From contig NZ_LZSG01000062.1 in assembly GCF_001665395.1 (NCBI RefSeq), positions 248,001 through 312,000 of the forward strand: DNA of 64,000 nt. The letters run 5' to 3'. Positions 41,850-55,187 of the stretch are shown here, piece after piece. The stretch is from Mycobacterium sp. 1164966.3 (lineage in GTDB: Bacteria; Actinomycetota; Actinomycetes; Mycobacteriales; Mycobacteriaceae). The translations under genes were made by a program, and so were the position numbers. How positions within the stretch are numbered: the stretch's first letter is position 1; each line of letters opens with the position of its first letter. The notes beneath the pieces are model-generated. The model did not search any database. It worked only from the letters and a program-made list of their open reading frames with translations, and had not been told where the DNA came from.

Positions 41850-41941
41850 GAGTACCTCCTGGCCGGGCTGTGGACGGTCTCGGAAGGCCGATTCGACCTA
41901 CCGGAGAAGCGCAATCTCAATCGCCAGGTTACCGTTGTGTG

Positions 41942-42397
41942 ATGACGACCGACCAAGTTGACGCCCGTCACGTACTTGCTGCCTCGTTGGTGACAGGACT
42001 CGATCACGTCGGCATTGCGGTCGCCGACCTGGACGCTTCCATCGAGTGGTACCACGATCACCTCGGAATGATCCTGGTCCACGAGGAAGTCAACGACGAC
42101 CAGGGCATCCGCGAGGCAATGCTTTCGGTGCCGGGGACCACGGCGCAAATCCAGTTGATGGCCCCACTCGACGAGTCGTCGGTGATAGCAAAGTTCTTGG
42201 AGAAGCGCGGCCCTGGCATCCAGCAGCTGGCGTGCCGGGTCAGCGATCTGGACGCCCTGTGCGCGCGTCTGCGCTCCCAGGGTGTGCGCCTGGTCTATGA
42301 GACCGCCAGGCGCGGTACAGCGAACTCGCGGATCAACTTCATCCACCCCAAAGACGCCGGCGGCGTTCTCATCGAGTTGGTCGAGCCGGCGAGCTAA
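41942..42397 (+). CDS. Methylmalonyl-CoA epimerase
   Basis: A 151-residue glyoxalase/VOC-fold protein, orthologue of Rv1322A. It begins its first motif with LDHVGIAVADLDASIEWY and ends with INFIHPKDAGGVLIELVEP; His22 and the terminal Glu are the family metal ligands. It interconverts the two methylmalonyl-CoA epimers in propionate metabolism. The ATG at 41942 is used; 24 upstream codons are not conserved. Its stop overlaps the convergent neighbour by 4 bp. Confidence 0.9.
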   Translation: MTTDQVDARHVLAASLVTGLDHVGIAVADLDASIEWYHDHLGMILVHEEVNDDQGIREAMLSVPGTTAQIQLMAPLDESSVIAKFLEKRGPGIQQLACRVSDLDALCARLRSQGVRLVYETARRGTANSRINFIHPKDAGGVLIELVEPAS

Positions 42398-42684
42398 GAC
42401 CACTTCCTGGTCGGACCGCGATTCCCGCGGTTCTTCCAGCACGGCGTGTGCCAGTGCCGCCGATCCTCGGCCCCGGCCACGACTGAATCAGTGGGCCATA
42501 CCACCACATGCGCAGTGCCGGAACGGATCTCATGATCACATCCCGGACAACGGTAGGTCTTGACGGCACGAGCCGCGGCGATGGCTCGCACCTCGTACTC
42601 GTAGCCGTCGGCACCGGTTTCCAATCGGCGCAACCCCGCCGACGGTGGTTGCCGCCCGCGTGGCGGTTTGGGTCGCCGGGCCAT
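42394..42684 (-). CDS. Small zinc-binding-like protein (Rv1322-like)
   Basis: A 96-residue basic protein. The pattern CPGCDHEI (Cys46, Cys49), then HWHTPCW (His77 or His79, Cys82) and Lys/Arg-rich ends suggest a small zinc ribbon. Orthologue of Rv1322 by place and length. Located between the epimerase and nucS, on the nucS strand, 23 bp after nucS. The function is unknown. Confidence 0.8.
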   Translation of the reverse strand: MARRPKPPRGRQPPSAGLRRLETGADGYEYEVRAIAAARAVKTYRCPGCDHEIRSGTAHVVVWPTDSVVAGAEDRRHWHTPCWKNRGNRGPTRKWS

Positions 42685-42707
42685 TCGGCCAGTTTAACGG
42701 CGCAAAC

Positions 42708-43388
42708 TCAAAACAGCCGGTACTCGTCGCTGTCCATGCCGCGCATCTGATCGTAATCCAATGTGATGCAACGGATTCCGCGGTCGACGGCCAGAATGCG
42801 AGCCTGCGGCTTGATTTGCTGGGCGGCAAACACTCCCTGCACCGGCGCGAGGACCGTGTCGCGATTGAGCAGTTCTAGATAACGAGTGAGCTGCTCGACA
42901 CCGTCGATCTCGCCACGCCGCTTGACCTCCACGGCGACACAGCCTCCGCGTTCATCGCGGCACAACAGATCGACCGGTCCGATCGGGGTCATGTATTCGC
43001 GGCGAACCAGCGTGTATCCCTCGCCCAGCAGGTGCACGTGCTCGGCCAGCAGCGCCTGCAGGTGGGCCTCCACGCCGTCTTTGACCAGTCCGGGGTCCAC
43101 GCCCAGCTCGTGGCTGGAATCGTGTTCGATCTGCTCGACGGTGATGCGCAGCTGCTCGCCGGCCTTGTTCTGCACCACCCACACCGGCGCCGGTGCGCCG
43201 GGCTCCTCGCTCAGCCAGCAAGGCGGGCTCATCCAGTTCAACGGCTTGTAAGCCCGGTCATCGGCGTGCACGCTGACTGAACCGTCGGCCTTGAACAGCA
43301 GCAACCTGCGCGCCGATGGCAGGTGAGCGGTAAGCCGGCCGACGTAGTCCACGGTGCACTGGGCGATCACTAGGCGCACCCGACTCAC
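42708..43388 (-). CDS. nucS: Mismatch-specific endonuclease NucS/EndoMS
   Basis: Key enzyme of non-canonical mismatch repair in actinobacteria, which lack MutS/MutL. The 226-residue protein starts at the GTG at 43388 (SRVRLVIAQCTVDYVGRL), as in M. tuberculosis Rv1321. The N-terminal half binds DNA and dimerises; the C-terminal half is a RecB-like nuclease with Asp140 (GPVDLL), Glu154 and Lys156 (VEVKRRGE). The C-terminal residues (DSDEYRLF) look like the tail that contacts the beta clamp. The GTG at 43379 is a less likely alternative. Confidence 0.95.
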   Translation of the reverse strand: MSRVRLVIAQCTVDYVGRLTAHLPSARRLLLFKADGSVSVHADDRAYKPLNWMSPPCWLSEEPGAPAPVWVVQNKAGEQLRITVEQIEHDSSHELGVDPGLVKDGVEAHLQALLAEHVHLLGEGYTLVRREYMTPIGPVDLLCRDERGGCVAVEVKRRGEIDGVEQLTRYLELLNRDTVLAPVQGVFAAQQIKPQARILAVDRGIRCITLDYDQMRGMDSDEYRLF

Positions 43389-43424
43389 CTTAGAGCGTGG
43401 CCGACGAACTAGGCTGGCGCCACC

Positions 43425-45047
43425 ATGGCCGGCAAAAAAACGGTGGCGCAACGCTTGGGCCGAGTGCTCGAGCGGGTGACCCGTCAAAGCGGCCGGCCCG
43501 ATACCCCCGCGTTCGGCTCTTGGCTGCTGGGGCGGGTATCGGAAAGTCAGCGACGTCGCCGGGTCCGCATCCAGGTCATCATGACCGTCCTCATCGTCGC
43601 GGCCAATCTCATTGGGATCGCTGTGAACGTGCTGTTGGTGACGGTCGCAATACCCCAACCCAGCGTGTTCCACGACGCACCGAAGTGGCTGACGTTCGGC
43701 GTCGTGCCCGGCTACATCGCGCTAGCCCTGGCGTTGGGCGCGTATTGGATCACCAGGCGAACCGTGCTCGCACTGCGCTGGGCCATCGAGGAGCGCCCGC
43801 CAACACGCGACGACGAGCGCAACACGTTCCTGGCCCCCTGGCGCGTGGCCCTGGGCGACCTCATTCTGTGGGGCATCGGGACGGTCCTGCTGACCACCCT
43901 CTACGGAATGGTCAACCACCAGTTCATCCCGCGGTTCCTGATCACGGTCGCGTTCGCCGGTCTTCTGGTCTCCACCGGCAGCTATCTGCTCACCGAGTTC
44001 GCGCTGCGCCCGGTGGCCGCCCAGGCACTCGAGGCGGGGCCACCGCCCCGGCGGATGGCACCGGGCATCATGGGCCGACTGCTGATGGTGTGGCTGATGG
44101 GTTCCGGCGTGCCCGTCGTCGGCATCGCGCTCATGGCCGTCTTCCAGATCGCGATGCGGAATCTGACCGAGACCGAGTTCGCGGTCGGAATGCTGATCGT
44201 CTCGGCGGCGACACTGATCTTCGGGTTCAGCCTGATGTGGATCATGGCCTGGCTCACCGCGACACCGGTGCGGGTGGTACGCGCGGCGCTCCAGCGCGTC
44301 GAGCGGGGCGACCTGCGCGGTGACCTGGTGGTATTCGACGGGACCGAGCTCGGCGAGCTGCAACGTGGTTTCAACGCCATGGTCGACGGCCTGCGGGAGC
44401 GCGAACGGGTGCGCGATCTGTTCGGCCGGCATGTCGGGCGCGAAGTCGCCGCCGCCGCCGAACGGGAGCGACCGAAACTGGGCGGCGAAGAACGCCATGT
44501 CGCTGTCGTGTTCATCGACATCATCGGCTCCACGAAGTTGGTCACCAGCCAACCGCCGGCCGACATCGTCAAACTGCTGAATCGGTTCTTCACGGTGATC
44601 GTCGAAGAGGTGGACCGCCACTGCGGCTTCGTCAACAAATTCGAGGGCGACGCTTCGCTGGCCATTTTCGGTGCGCCGAACACTTTGGAAAACCCCGAAG
44701 ACCAAGCCCTGGCGGCCGCGCGGGTCATTGCTAAACGATTGTGCGACGAGATGCCGGAGTGCCAGGCCGGCATCGGTGTGGCCGCGGGCCAGGTCGTCGC
44801 CGGTAATGTGGGAGCCCGAGAACGGTTCGAATACACCGTGATCGGTGAGCCGGTCAACGAAGCGGCACGGTTGTGCGAACTGGCCAAATCACGCCCCGGC
44901 AAGTTGCTGGCATCGGCGCAGACGCTGGAGGGCGCGAGCGAAAGTGAACGCGAGCATTGGTCTTTGGGACGCCACGTGAAATTGCGTGGCCACGACCAAC
45001 GGACCCAGCTGGCGTCGCCGGTCGAGCCGGCCAAAGCGCGAAAGTAA
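43425..45047 (+). CDS. Membrane adenylate cyclase with HAMP domain (Rv1318c-1320c type)
   Basis: A 540-residue class III nucleotide cyclase. About six membrane helices span residues 45-280, a HAMP domain follows (PVRVVRAALQRVERGDL), then the cyclase domain at about 350-530. Metal ligands Asp365 (VFIDIIGST) and Asp409 (KFEGDAS) and the purine-selecting Lys405 are present; the second selecting position is Thr (YTVIG) as in the Rv1318c group. Asn and Arg in VNEAARL complete the site. In M. tuberculosis three tandem paralogues occupy this place; here only one is found. Confidence 0.92.
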   Translation: MAGKKTVAQRLGRVLERVTRQSGRPDTPAFGSWLLGRVSESQRRRRVRIQVIMTVLIVAANLIGIAVNVLLVTVAIPQPSVFHDAPKWLTFGVVPGYIALALALGAYWITRRTVLALRWAIEERPPTRDDERNTFLAPWRVALGDLILWGIGTVLLTTLYGMVNHQFIPRFLITVAFAGLLVSTGSYLLTEFALRPVAAQALEAGPPPRRMAPGIMGRLLMVWLMGSGVPVVGIALMAVFQIAMRNLTETEFAVGMLIVSAATLIFGFSLMWIMAWLTATPVRVVRAALQRVERGDLRGDLVVFDGTELGELQRGFNAMVDGLRERERVRDLFGRHVGREVAAAAERERPKLGGEERHVAVVFIDIIGSTKLVTSQPPADIVKLLNRFFTVIVEEVDRHCGFVNKFEGDASLAIFGAPNTLENPEDQALAAARVIAKRLCDEMPECQAGIGVAAGQVVAGNVGARERFEYTVIGEPVNEAARLCELAKSRPGKLLASAQTLEGASESEREHWSLGRHVKLRGHDQRTQLASPVEPAKARK

Positions 45048-45147
45048 GGCCGCTGCGGCGGATCGAGGCCGAACCGCACCTACGGTCGGGTGAGCGCGAG
45101 TAATATTTCGCCGTGACGCAACAGCGGTATCACGTCGAGGATCCGCG

Positions 45148-47514
45148 ATGTTGTTGAGCCGTCGCCAATTGGGTGCAGTCTCCGGCGTGGTGTTGCTGGC
45201 GGCGTGCACGTCGCGTCCGGAACATCCCGCGCCGCGGCCCGTCGGCGATCACCCCCGTCTATTGGTGCGCAGATCGGATCTGGATCGCTTACGCCAGTGG
45301 GCATCTGACGACAATCCGGTCTACCGCGATGGGCTTTCGGTGCTTGCCGGAAAGGCGAAGAAGAGCATGGACGACGGCCATGTCCCTGCCGAGGACGCCG
45401 GGTCCGACGCCTATGAAACCTATCCGACAGAGTGGTATGCGGAGCTGTTCGCGTTCATGTCCCTGATCGAGCGTGATCAACCGACGCGCGACGAATACGG
45501 GCGCCGCGCCCGAAACCTGTTGATGCACATCATCGATAAGGCTTCGGCCGGCGCCGGCTCCGACGGCGAACCCTTCCGCGGACCGCGGTTCGCGACGTTC
45601 GACCGGTCGCGCTGGAACGGCGAGGCGTTCGGCTTGACCGTCGACTGGGCCTATGCGTACTTCTCCACCGACGACAAGCGCCGCATCCGCGATGTGTTCC
45701 TGCGTTGGTCTGCCGAGCAGTTCGCTGCCTACCCGTCGGAGCAAGGTGGCGGTGGCGCAGCCGATTTCCGCCCCGACGGCCCGTTCAACGATCCCGCCAT
45801 GCTCGCCGATCAAACCCGTGTGCGCTGGGCAATGAACAACTACTACAACGCCCACATGCGCAACATGGGTCTGATGGCGGCGGCCCTGGACTCCGGCGAC
45901 GACCCCGACGGCCGGTTGCGCAATTACCTGCGCAACGTCACCGGCCAGTGGCTGTACATGACTGACCATGCCATGCGGACGGTATCGTCAGGCGGGCTGT
46001 CGCCCGAGGGCACCGAATACTCGCTGACCGCATTGGCATTCCATGTGCAATTGCTCGTCGCGATGCACACCGCCGGCCTCGACGACGCCGCCAAATGGGG
46101 ACCGCAGGTGGTCATGGCCGACAATCCGTTCTGGGCGGACTCGATGACCGCGAACTTTCACACCTTGCCGCCCAAATCAAGTCCGGCCCCGCCCGACGCG
46201 AACGAACCCGGGGACATCTATCAAGTGGCGGCCTACGGGGATCTTCAGGTCTATGCGGCTCCTGACCTGACGAACACCCTTGCGCCAATGGCGATTTACG
46301 CGCGCTCACGTGGTGACCAGGCGACCGTCGACGCGTGCCGCTGGCACATGATCAATGTGCCTGCGGGCGGCGCCGGTTCGCTTCTGGACCGCGTCGGCTC
46401 CACCGACCAGTTCAACACCGCGATCCTGTATTTCCTGACCCTGGATCCGCACGCACCACAGCCGAAGGACCCCAGGCCGGGCTTGCCGCTGCAGCACCAG
46501 GCAAGCGGACTCAACAGGTTCCTCTCACGCACATCCTGGTCCGACGACGCGCGCATCTTCACCTACTCGCTGACCTGGAAGTCCATTGACCACCAAGGCA
46601 GTGACGGCAACGAGTTCGAGCTCTACCGCAAAGGTGAATGGCTGACGAAGCAGCGCACCGGTTACGACACCACGTGGTACTCCGACTACCACAACACGCT
46701 CACGATCGAGAACGCACCGCTACCACCCGATAGTGAAGAGCGCTATCTCGATCTTGCGCGGCGCGGCGCCCAGGTTCCCCTTGTTGCCAAGAACGATCCG
46801 ACGCTGATCGCCCAAAGCAGCAGCGACGCATACTTTTACGCTTGCGGCGACGCCACCAATCTGTACAACGAGCCGGAGCGCGACCGCACCGAGGTCGCCC
46901 ACGCCAGCCGGTCGCTGGTGTGGCTCAAACCCGACCACGTCGTCGTCTACGACCGGGCCGAAACCCATACCGACGGACGGTTCAAACGCTTCTGGCTGCA
47001 GGCAGCCGCCCCGTTCGAGGTGACCGGAACCCAGGCCGTCGTGAAAACTCCTGGAGGACAACGGCTTTTCAGCACCACGCTGCTGCCCGAGGGCGCAATG
47101 ATCCGGGCCGGCGACGACGAACCCGACGTCGGCCGCCCGTCGGCGGGCGAGCCGATGCGGCACCGGCTGATGGTAGGGGCCGCAGGCAACCCGCGCAGCG
47201 TGCGCTTCCTGCACGTGGTACAGGGCGCCGACGGTTCTTCCGCTCCCGACGTGGTGACGCTCATCCGCAGCAGCAGCGGAACTGCATACGAAGGCGCGGT
47301 TGTAGGCGCAACTGCCGTCTTATTTCCCGTCACTCTCGGCCGGACCGACTCGCCCGTGACGCTTTCCCTTCCCGGCGGCGTTTCGCGGCTGGTCGTCACC
47401 GGCCTCGATAAGAACACCGGCTACCGTGTCGAGCGGCGTGGCGGAGCCGTCACCGTGGCCCTTGGCGGCAACAGGACGACCGACGGCGGCGGAGTGCTGG
47501 CCGTCGCTATCTGA
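45148..47514 (+). CDS. Heparinase II/III-like lyase, probable Tat-exported lipoprotein
   Basis: A 788-residue protein I can place only by fold. The N-terminus SRRQLGAVSGVVLLAAC combines a twin-arginine-like motif with a lipobox, acylated at Cys20. Then come an alpha/alpha toroid with RWAMNNYYNAHMRNMG (Asn230-Tyr232, a catalytic area in polysaccharide lyases) and a C-terminal beta-sandwich with HQGSDGNEFELYRKGEWL (His482) and DYHNTL (His515). Such enzymes cleave uronic-acid polysaccharides by beta-elimination. The substrate is unknown. It follows the cyclase by 100 bp and has no counterpart in M. tuberculosis at this place as I recall it. Confidence 0.78.
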   Translation: MLLSRRQLGAVSGVVLLAACTSRPEHPAPRPVGDHPRLLVRRSDLDRLRQWASDDNPVYRDGLSVLAGKAKKSMDDGHVPAEDAGSDAYETYPTEWYAELFAFMSLIERDQPTRDEYGRRARNLLMHIIDKASAGAGSDGEPFRGPRFATFDRSRWNGEAFGLTVDWAYAYFSTDDKRRIRDVFLRWSAEQFAAYPSEQGGGGAADFRPDGPFNDPAMLADQTRVRWAMNNYYNAHMRNMGLMAAALDSGDDPDGRLRNYLRNVTGQWLYMTDHAMRTVSSGGLSPEGTEYSLTALAFHVQLLVAMHTAGLDDAAKWGPQVVMADNPFWADSMTANFHTLPPKSSPAPPDANEPGDIYQVAAYGDLQVYAAPDLTNTLAPMAIYARSRGDQATVDACRWHMINVPAGGAGSLLDRVGSTDQFNTAILYFLTLDPHAPQPKDPRPGLPLQHQASGLNRFLSRTSWSDDARIFTYSLTWKSIDHQGSDGNEFELYRKGEWLTKQRTGYDTTWYSDYHNTLTIENAPLPPDSEERYLDLARRGAQVPLVAKNDPTLIAQSSSDAYFYACGDATNLYNEPERDRTEVAHASRSLVWLKPDHVVVYDRAETHTDGRFKRFWLQAAAPFEVTGTQAVVKTPGGQRLFSTTLLPEGAMIRAGDDEPDVGRPSAGEPMRHRLMVGAAGNPRSVRFLHVVQGADGSSAPDVVTLIRSSSGTAYEGAVVGATAVLFPVTLGRTDSPVTLSLPGGVSRLVVTGLDKNTGYRVERRGGAVTVALGGNRTTDGGGVLAVAI

Positions 47515-47700
47515 AGCGGGCAGCCGGTCGGACATTGCCGACAAGGTCGTGATCAACCAGCTGCGGCGGGCGCGTTCCTCGTCCTGCTCGCCAATCCGCG
47601 ACGCGGATCTTGGACCGCCACACACCCAAGGACACCTTGAACCGCCCGTATTTGGTGCACACCCGGTTGCCAGGACATTGATGTCGTTTTTCCGCCAGTC

Positions 47701-47730
47701 TTGTCGGTGGGTAGGTGTAACTGTGGAACC
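47701..47730 (+). promoter_or_regulatory. DNA-damage (RecA-NDp/PafBC-type) promoter of alkA
   Basis: TTGTCGGTG at 47701-47709 matches the first half of the mycobacterial RecA-independent damage promoter (TTGTCRGTG), and after 8 bp TAACTG stands where TANNNT is expected; the final T is one position late. The start codon GTG at 47731 is 7 bp after this -10, so the transcript is probably leaderless. Confidence 0.55.
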
Positions 47731-49221
47731 GTGCATGAAGATTTCGAACGCTGCTACCGGGCCGTCCAGTCCAAGGACGCCCGGTTCGACGGCTGGTTCG
47801 TCATCGCGGTGCTGACGACCCGGATCTACTGCCGTCCCAGTTGCCCGGTACGGCCTCCGTTCGCCCGTAACGTCCGCTTCCTACCCACCGCGGCCGCCGC
47901 TCAACGGGAGGGTTTCCGGGCCTGCAAGAGGTGCCGTCCTGACGCTTCGCCGGGGTCGCCCGAATGGAACGTGCGCCGCGACGTCGTCGCACGGGCGATG
48001 CGGCTGATCGCCGACGGCACCGTGGACCGCGAGGGCGTCGGCGGCCTGGCAGCCCACGTCGGCTATACGACGCGTCAGCTGGAACGACTGTTGCAGGCCG
48101 AGGTCGGTGCCGGCCCGCTCGCGCTGGCCCGCGCACAACGGACGCAGACCGCCCGGGTCCTCATCGAGACGACCGACCTGCCATTCGGCGACGTAGCCTT
48201 CGCCGCGGGGTTCTCCAGCATCCGTCAGTTCAACGACACCGTGCGGCTGGTGTTCGAAACCACGCCGACTGCGTTACGCGAGCGCGCGGCAATTCATTTC
48301 GGCTCTGGGACGACGTCGCGGGGAGCTGTGTCGCTTCGGTTGCCGGTGCGCACGCCCTTCGCCTTTGATGGCGTGTTCGGCCATCTGGCCGCCGGAGCCG
48401 TGCCCGGTTGCGAGGAGGTGCGTGACGGCGCGTACCGACGCAGCTTGCGGCTGCCCTGCGGCAGCGCCGTCGTCACCCTCACTCCGGCCGTCGATCATGT
48501 CGGCTGCCAACTGGTCTTGGACGATTTCCGCGACCTCACCACCGCGATCGCGCGCTGCCGACGCCTGCTGGACCTCGATGCCGACCCCGAAGCCGTCGTC
48601 GAAGCGCTGTCCGCGGATGCGGACCTGGCGCCGGTGGTGGCCAAAGCGCCCGGACAACGCATCCCCCGCACGGTCGACGAGGCAGAACTTGCCGTGCGCG
48701 CAGTACTGGGACAGCAGGTGTCGACCAAGGCCGCGCGAACCCACACGCGCAGGCTCGTCGCCGCCTACGGCCAGCCCATCCACGATCCGGCCGGTGCGCT
48801 GACCCACACCTTCCCGTCGGTCGAACATCTGGCTGACATCGATCCGGTCCACCTGGCTGTCCCCAAAAGCCGGCAACGAACAATCAACGCCCTTGTCGCC
48901 GGCCTGGCCGACGGCAGCATCGCTCTAGACGCCGGGTGCGACTGGGAACGCGCTCGCAGGCAATTGTTGGATCTGCCGGGGGTGGGCCCGTGGACGGCAG
49001 AGGTGATCGCGATGCGAGGCCTGGGCGACCCAGACGCTTTCCCGGCCAGCGATCTCGGCCTTAAGCTGGCCGCCAAGCATCTGGGTCTGCCCACACAGCA
49101 ACGAACCCTCATCGAACACAGCGCCCGCTGGCGGCCGTGGCGCTCGTACGCCGTCCAGCACCTATGGGCCACCCTCGAGCATCCGATAAACCAATGGCCA
49201 CCACCACAGGAGGTTGCATGA
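47731..49221 (+). CDS. alkA: Ada/AraC-AlkA fusion: DNA methylation-response regulator and glycosylase
   Basis: A 496-residue fusion, same length as M. tuberculosis Rv1317c. Residues 1-75 are the Ada N-domain with zinc/methyl-acceptor cysteines Cys34, Cys38, Cys65 and Cys68. Residues about 76-180 are an AraC-type HTH. The rest is an AlkA glycosylase with the helix-hairpin-helix LPGVGPWTAEVIAMRGLGD and the catalytic Asp in FPASDLG. It removes alkylated bases and activates the response. The GTG at 47731 is chosen over the frame opening at 47701, which is inside the promoter. Its stop overlaps ogt as ATGA. Confidence 0.93.
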   Translation: MHEDFERCYRAVQSKDARFDGWFVIAVLTTRIYCRPSCPVRPPFARNVRFLPTAAAAQREGFRACKRCRPDASPGSPEWNVRRDVVARAMRLIADGTVDREGVGGLAAHVGYTTRQLERLLQAEVGAGPLALARAQRTQTARVLIETTDLPFGDVAFAAGFSSIRQFNDTVRLVFETTPTALRERAAIHFGSGTTSRGAVSLRLPVRTPFAFDGVFGHLAAGAVPGCEEVRDGAYRRSLRLPCGSAVVTLTPAVDHVGCQLVLDDFRDLTTAIARCRRLLDLDADPEAVVEALSADADLAPVVAKAPGQRIPRTVDEAELAVRAVLGQQVSTKAARTHTRRLVAAYGQPIHDPAGALTHTFPSVEHLADIDPVHLAVPKSRQRTINALVAGLADGSIALDAGCDWERARRQLLDLPGVGPWTAEVIAMRGLGDPDAFPASDLGLKLAAKHLGLPTQQRTLIEHSARWRPWRSYAVQHLWATLEHPINQWPPPQEVA

Positions 49222-49715
49222 TCCACTACCGCACCATCGAGAGCCCGATCGGACCTTTGACCCTGGCCGGGCGTGGGTCAGTGCTGACCAACCTGAGGAT
49301 GGTCGACCAGACCTACGAGCCGAACCGGGCCGGCTGGACCGAGGACCATACGGCGTTCACCGACACCGTCGAACAACTCGAAGCCTATTTCGCCGGCGAG
49401 CTCACCGATTTCGATGTCGAATTGGACATGCACGGCACCGGATTTCAACGGCGGGTTTGGCAGGCGCTGCTGACAATCCCATACGGGCAAACCCGCTCCT
49501 ACGGAGAGATCGCCGCACAAGTCGGCGCACCTGGTGCGGCACGGGCGGTGGGGTTGGCCAACGGCCACAATCCGATCGCCATCATTGTTCCGTGCCATCG
49601 CGTCATCGGCGCCAGCGGAAGTCTTACCGGCTACGGTGGCGGACTCGACCGCAAGAAGACATTACTCGACCTGGAGAAAAGCCGGACGCCCGCAGAATTG
49701 ACGCTGTTCGACTGA
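49218..49715 (+). CDS. ogt: O6-methylguanine-DNA methyltransferase
   Basis: Direct repair of O6-alkylguanine by transfer to Cys126 in the IVPCHRVIG motif, 165 residues as in M. tuberculosis. DNA-binding helix segment SYGEIAAQVGAPGAARAVG precedes it. The ATG at 49218 is inside the alkA stop, so translation is coupled and the two alkylation-repair proteins are induced together. A strong terminator follows. Confidence 0.95.
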   Translation: MIHYRTIESPIGPLTLAGRGSVLTNLRMVDQTYEPNRAGWTEDHTAFTDTVEQLEAYFAGELTDFDVELDMHGTGFQRRVWQALLTIPYGQTRSYGEIAAQVGAPGAARAVGLANGHNPIAIIVPCHRVIGASGSLTGYGGGLDRKKTLLDLEKSRTPAELTLFD

Positions 49716-49723
49716 GAGCCGAA

Positions 49724-49763
49724 TGCAAAAACACCCCCGGAAAACCGGGGGTGTTTTTGCATA
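49724..49763. terminator. Bidirectional rho-independent terminator (ogt / rrn)
   Basis: A perfect 18-bp stem (inner part AACACCCCCGG / CCGGGGGTGTT, AAAA loop) flanked by A5 and T5 runs inside the stem ends. It lies 8 bp after ogt and 1 bp after the 5S 3' end, so it can stop both convergent transcripts. Confidence 0.85.
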
Positions 49764-49764
49764 T

Positions 49765-49879
49765 GTTCGGCGGTGTCCTACTTTTCCACCCGAAGTGGGC
49801 AGTATCATCGGCGCTGACAGGCTTAGCTTCCGGGTTCGGGATGGGACCGGGCGTTTCCCTATCGCTGTGGCCGCCGTAA
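49765..49879 (-). rRNA. rrf: 5S ribosomal RNA
   Basis: A 115-nt 5S gene on the minus strand, starting TTACGGCGGCCACAGCG at 49879 and ending CACCGCCGAACA at 49765. The terminal stem GGCGG/CCGCC pairs. Last gene of the rRNA operon, 3' of 23S. Confidence 0.95.
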
Positions 49880-49934
49880 CTCTATTACTCTACCGCTATT
49901 TTGTTTGGTTGTACTGGTGGGGGGTGTGGTGCTC

Positions 49935-49950
49935 CACGACAATTGTCGTG
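49935..49950. other. Palindrome in the 23S-5S spacer
   Basis: CACGACAATTGTCGTG is a perfect 16-nt palindrome; with flanks GGTGCT and AGTACC (one bulged C) it gives a 12-bp stem in the precursor RNA. It is probably a processing site between 23S and 5S. Confidence 0.5.
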
Positions 49951-49973
49951 AGTACCGAATAGTGGTTGCGATT

Positions 49974-54888
<4,915 letters not shown>

Positions 54889-55187
54889 CCCCTCGACAAG
54901 CGAGGTGAATTTACAATCAGAGAAAATCTGACCTAACAAAAAGACACCAAATCAACTGGCATCAAAAAACGACCATACCCTCACACGGGGGGTGCAAGAT
55001 ATGGTCAAAAAACAACAACAAACAAAAACACCAAACACACTATTGAGTTCTCAAACAACACGCTCATGCTTGTTTTCGCCCGCTTCGGGGCAACCCTGCC
55101 AGCTTAATACAGGTCCGGCAGAGTGGTCAACCCTCAGTTTCAGTCACCTTCTGCTGGTGACCGCGCTGTCGGGCACTAACCTGCCCG
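54889..55187 (-). other. rRNA leader region
   Basis: The 299 bp between murA and 16S hold the proximal rRNA promoter, a boxA-like element (TTTGAGAACTCAATAG, about 55042-55057) and a hairpin with GACCATA / TATGGTC arms (54971-54977 and 55000-55006). No gene is present. Confidence 0.75.
55101..55130 (-). promoter_or_regulatory. Proximal rRNA promoter (PCL1-like)
   Basis: On the minus strand TTGACC (55125-55130) is followed after 18 bp by TAAGCT (55101-55106), then GGCAGGGTTGCCCCGAAGC, the conserved start of the mycobacterial rrnA leader. It agrees with the M. tuberculosis rrnA PCL1 layout downstream of murA. Confidence 0.75.
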
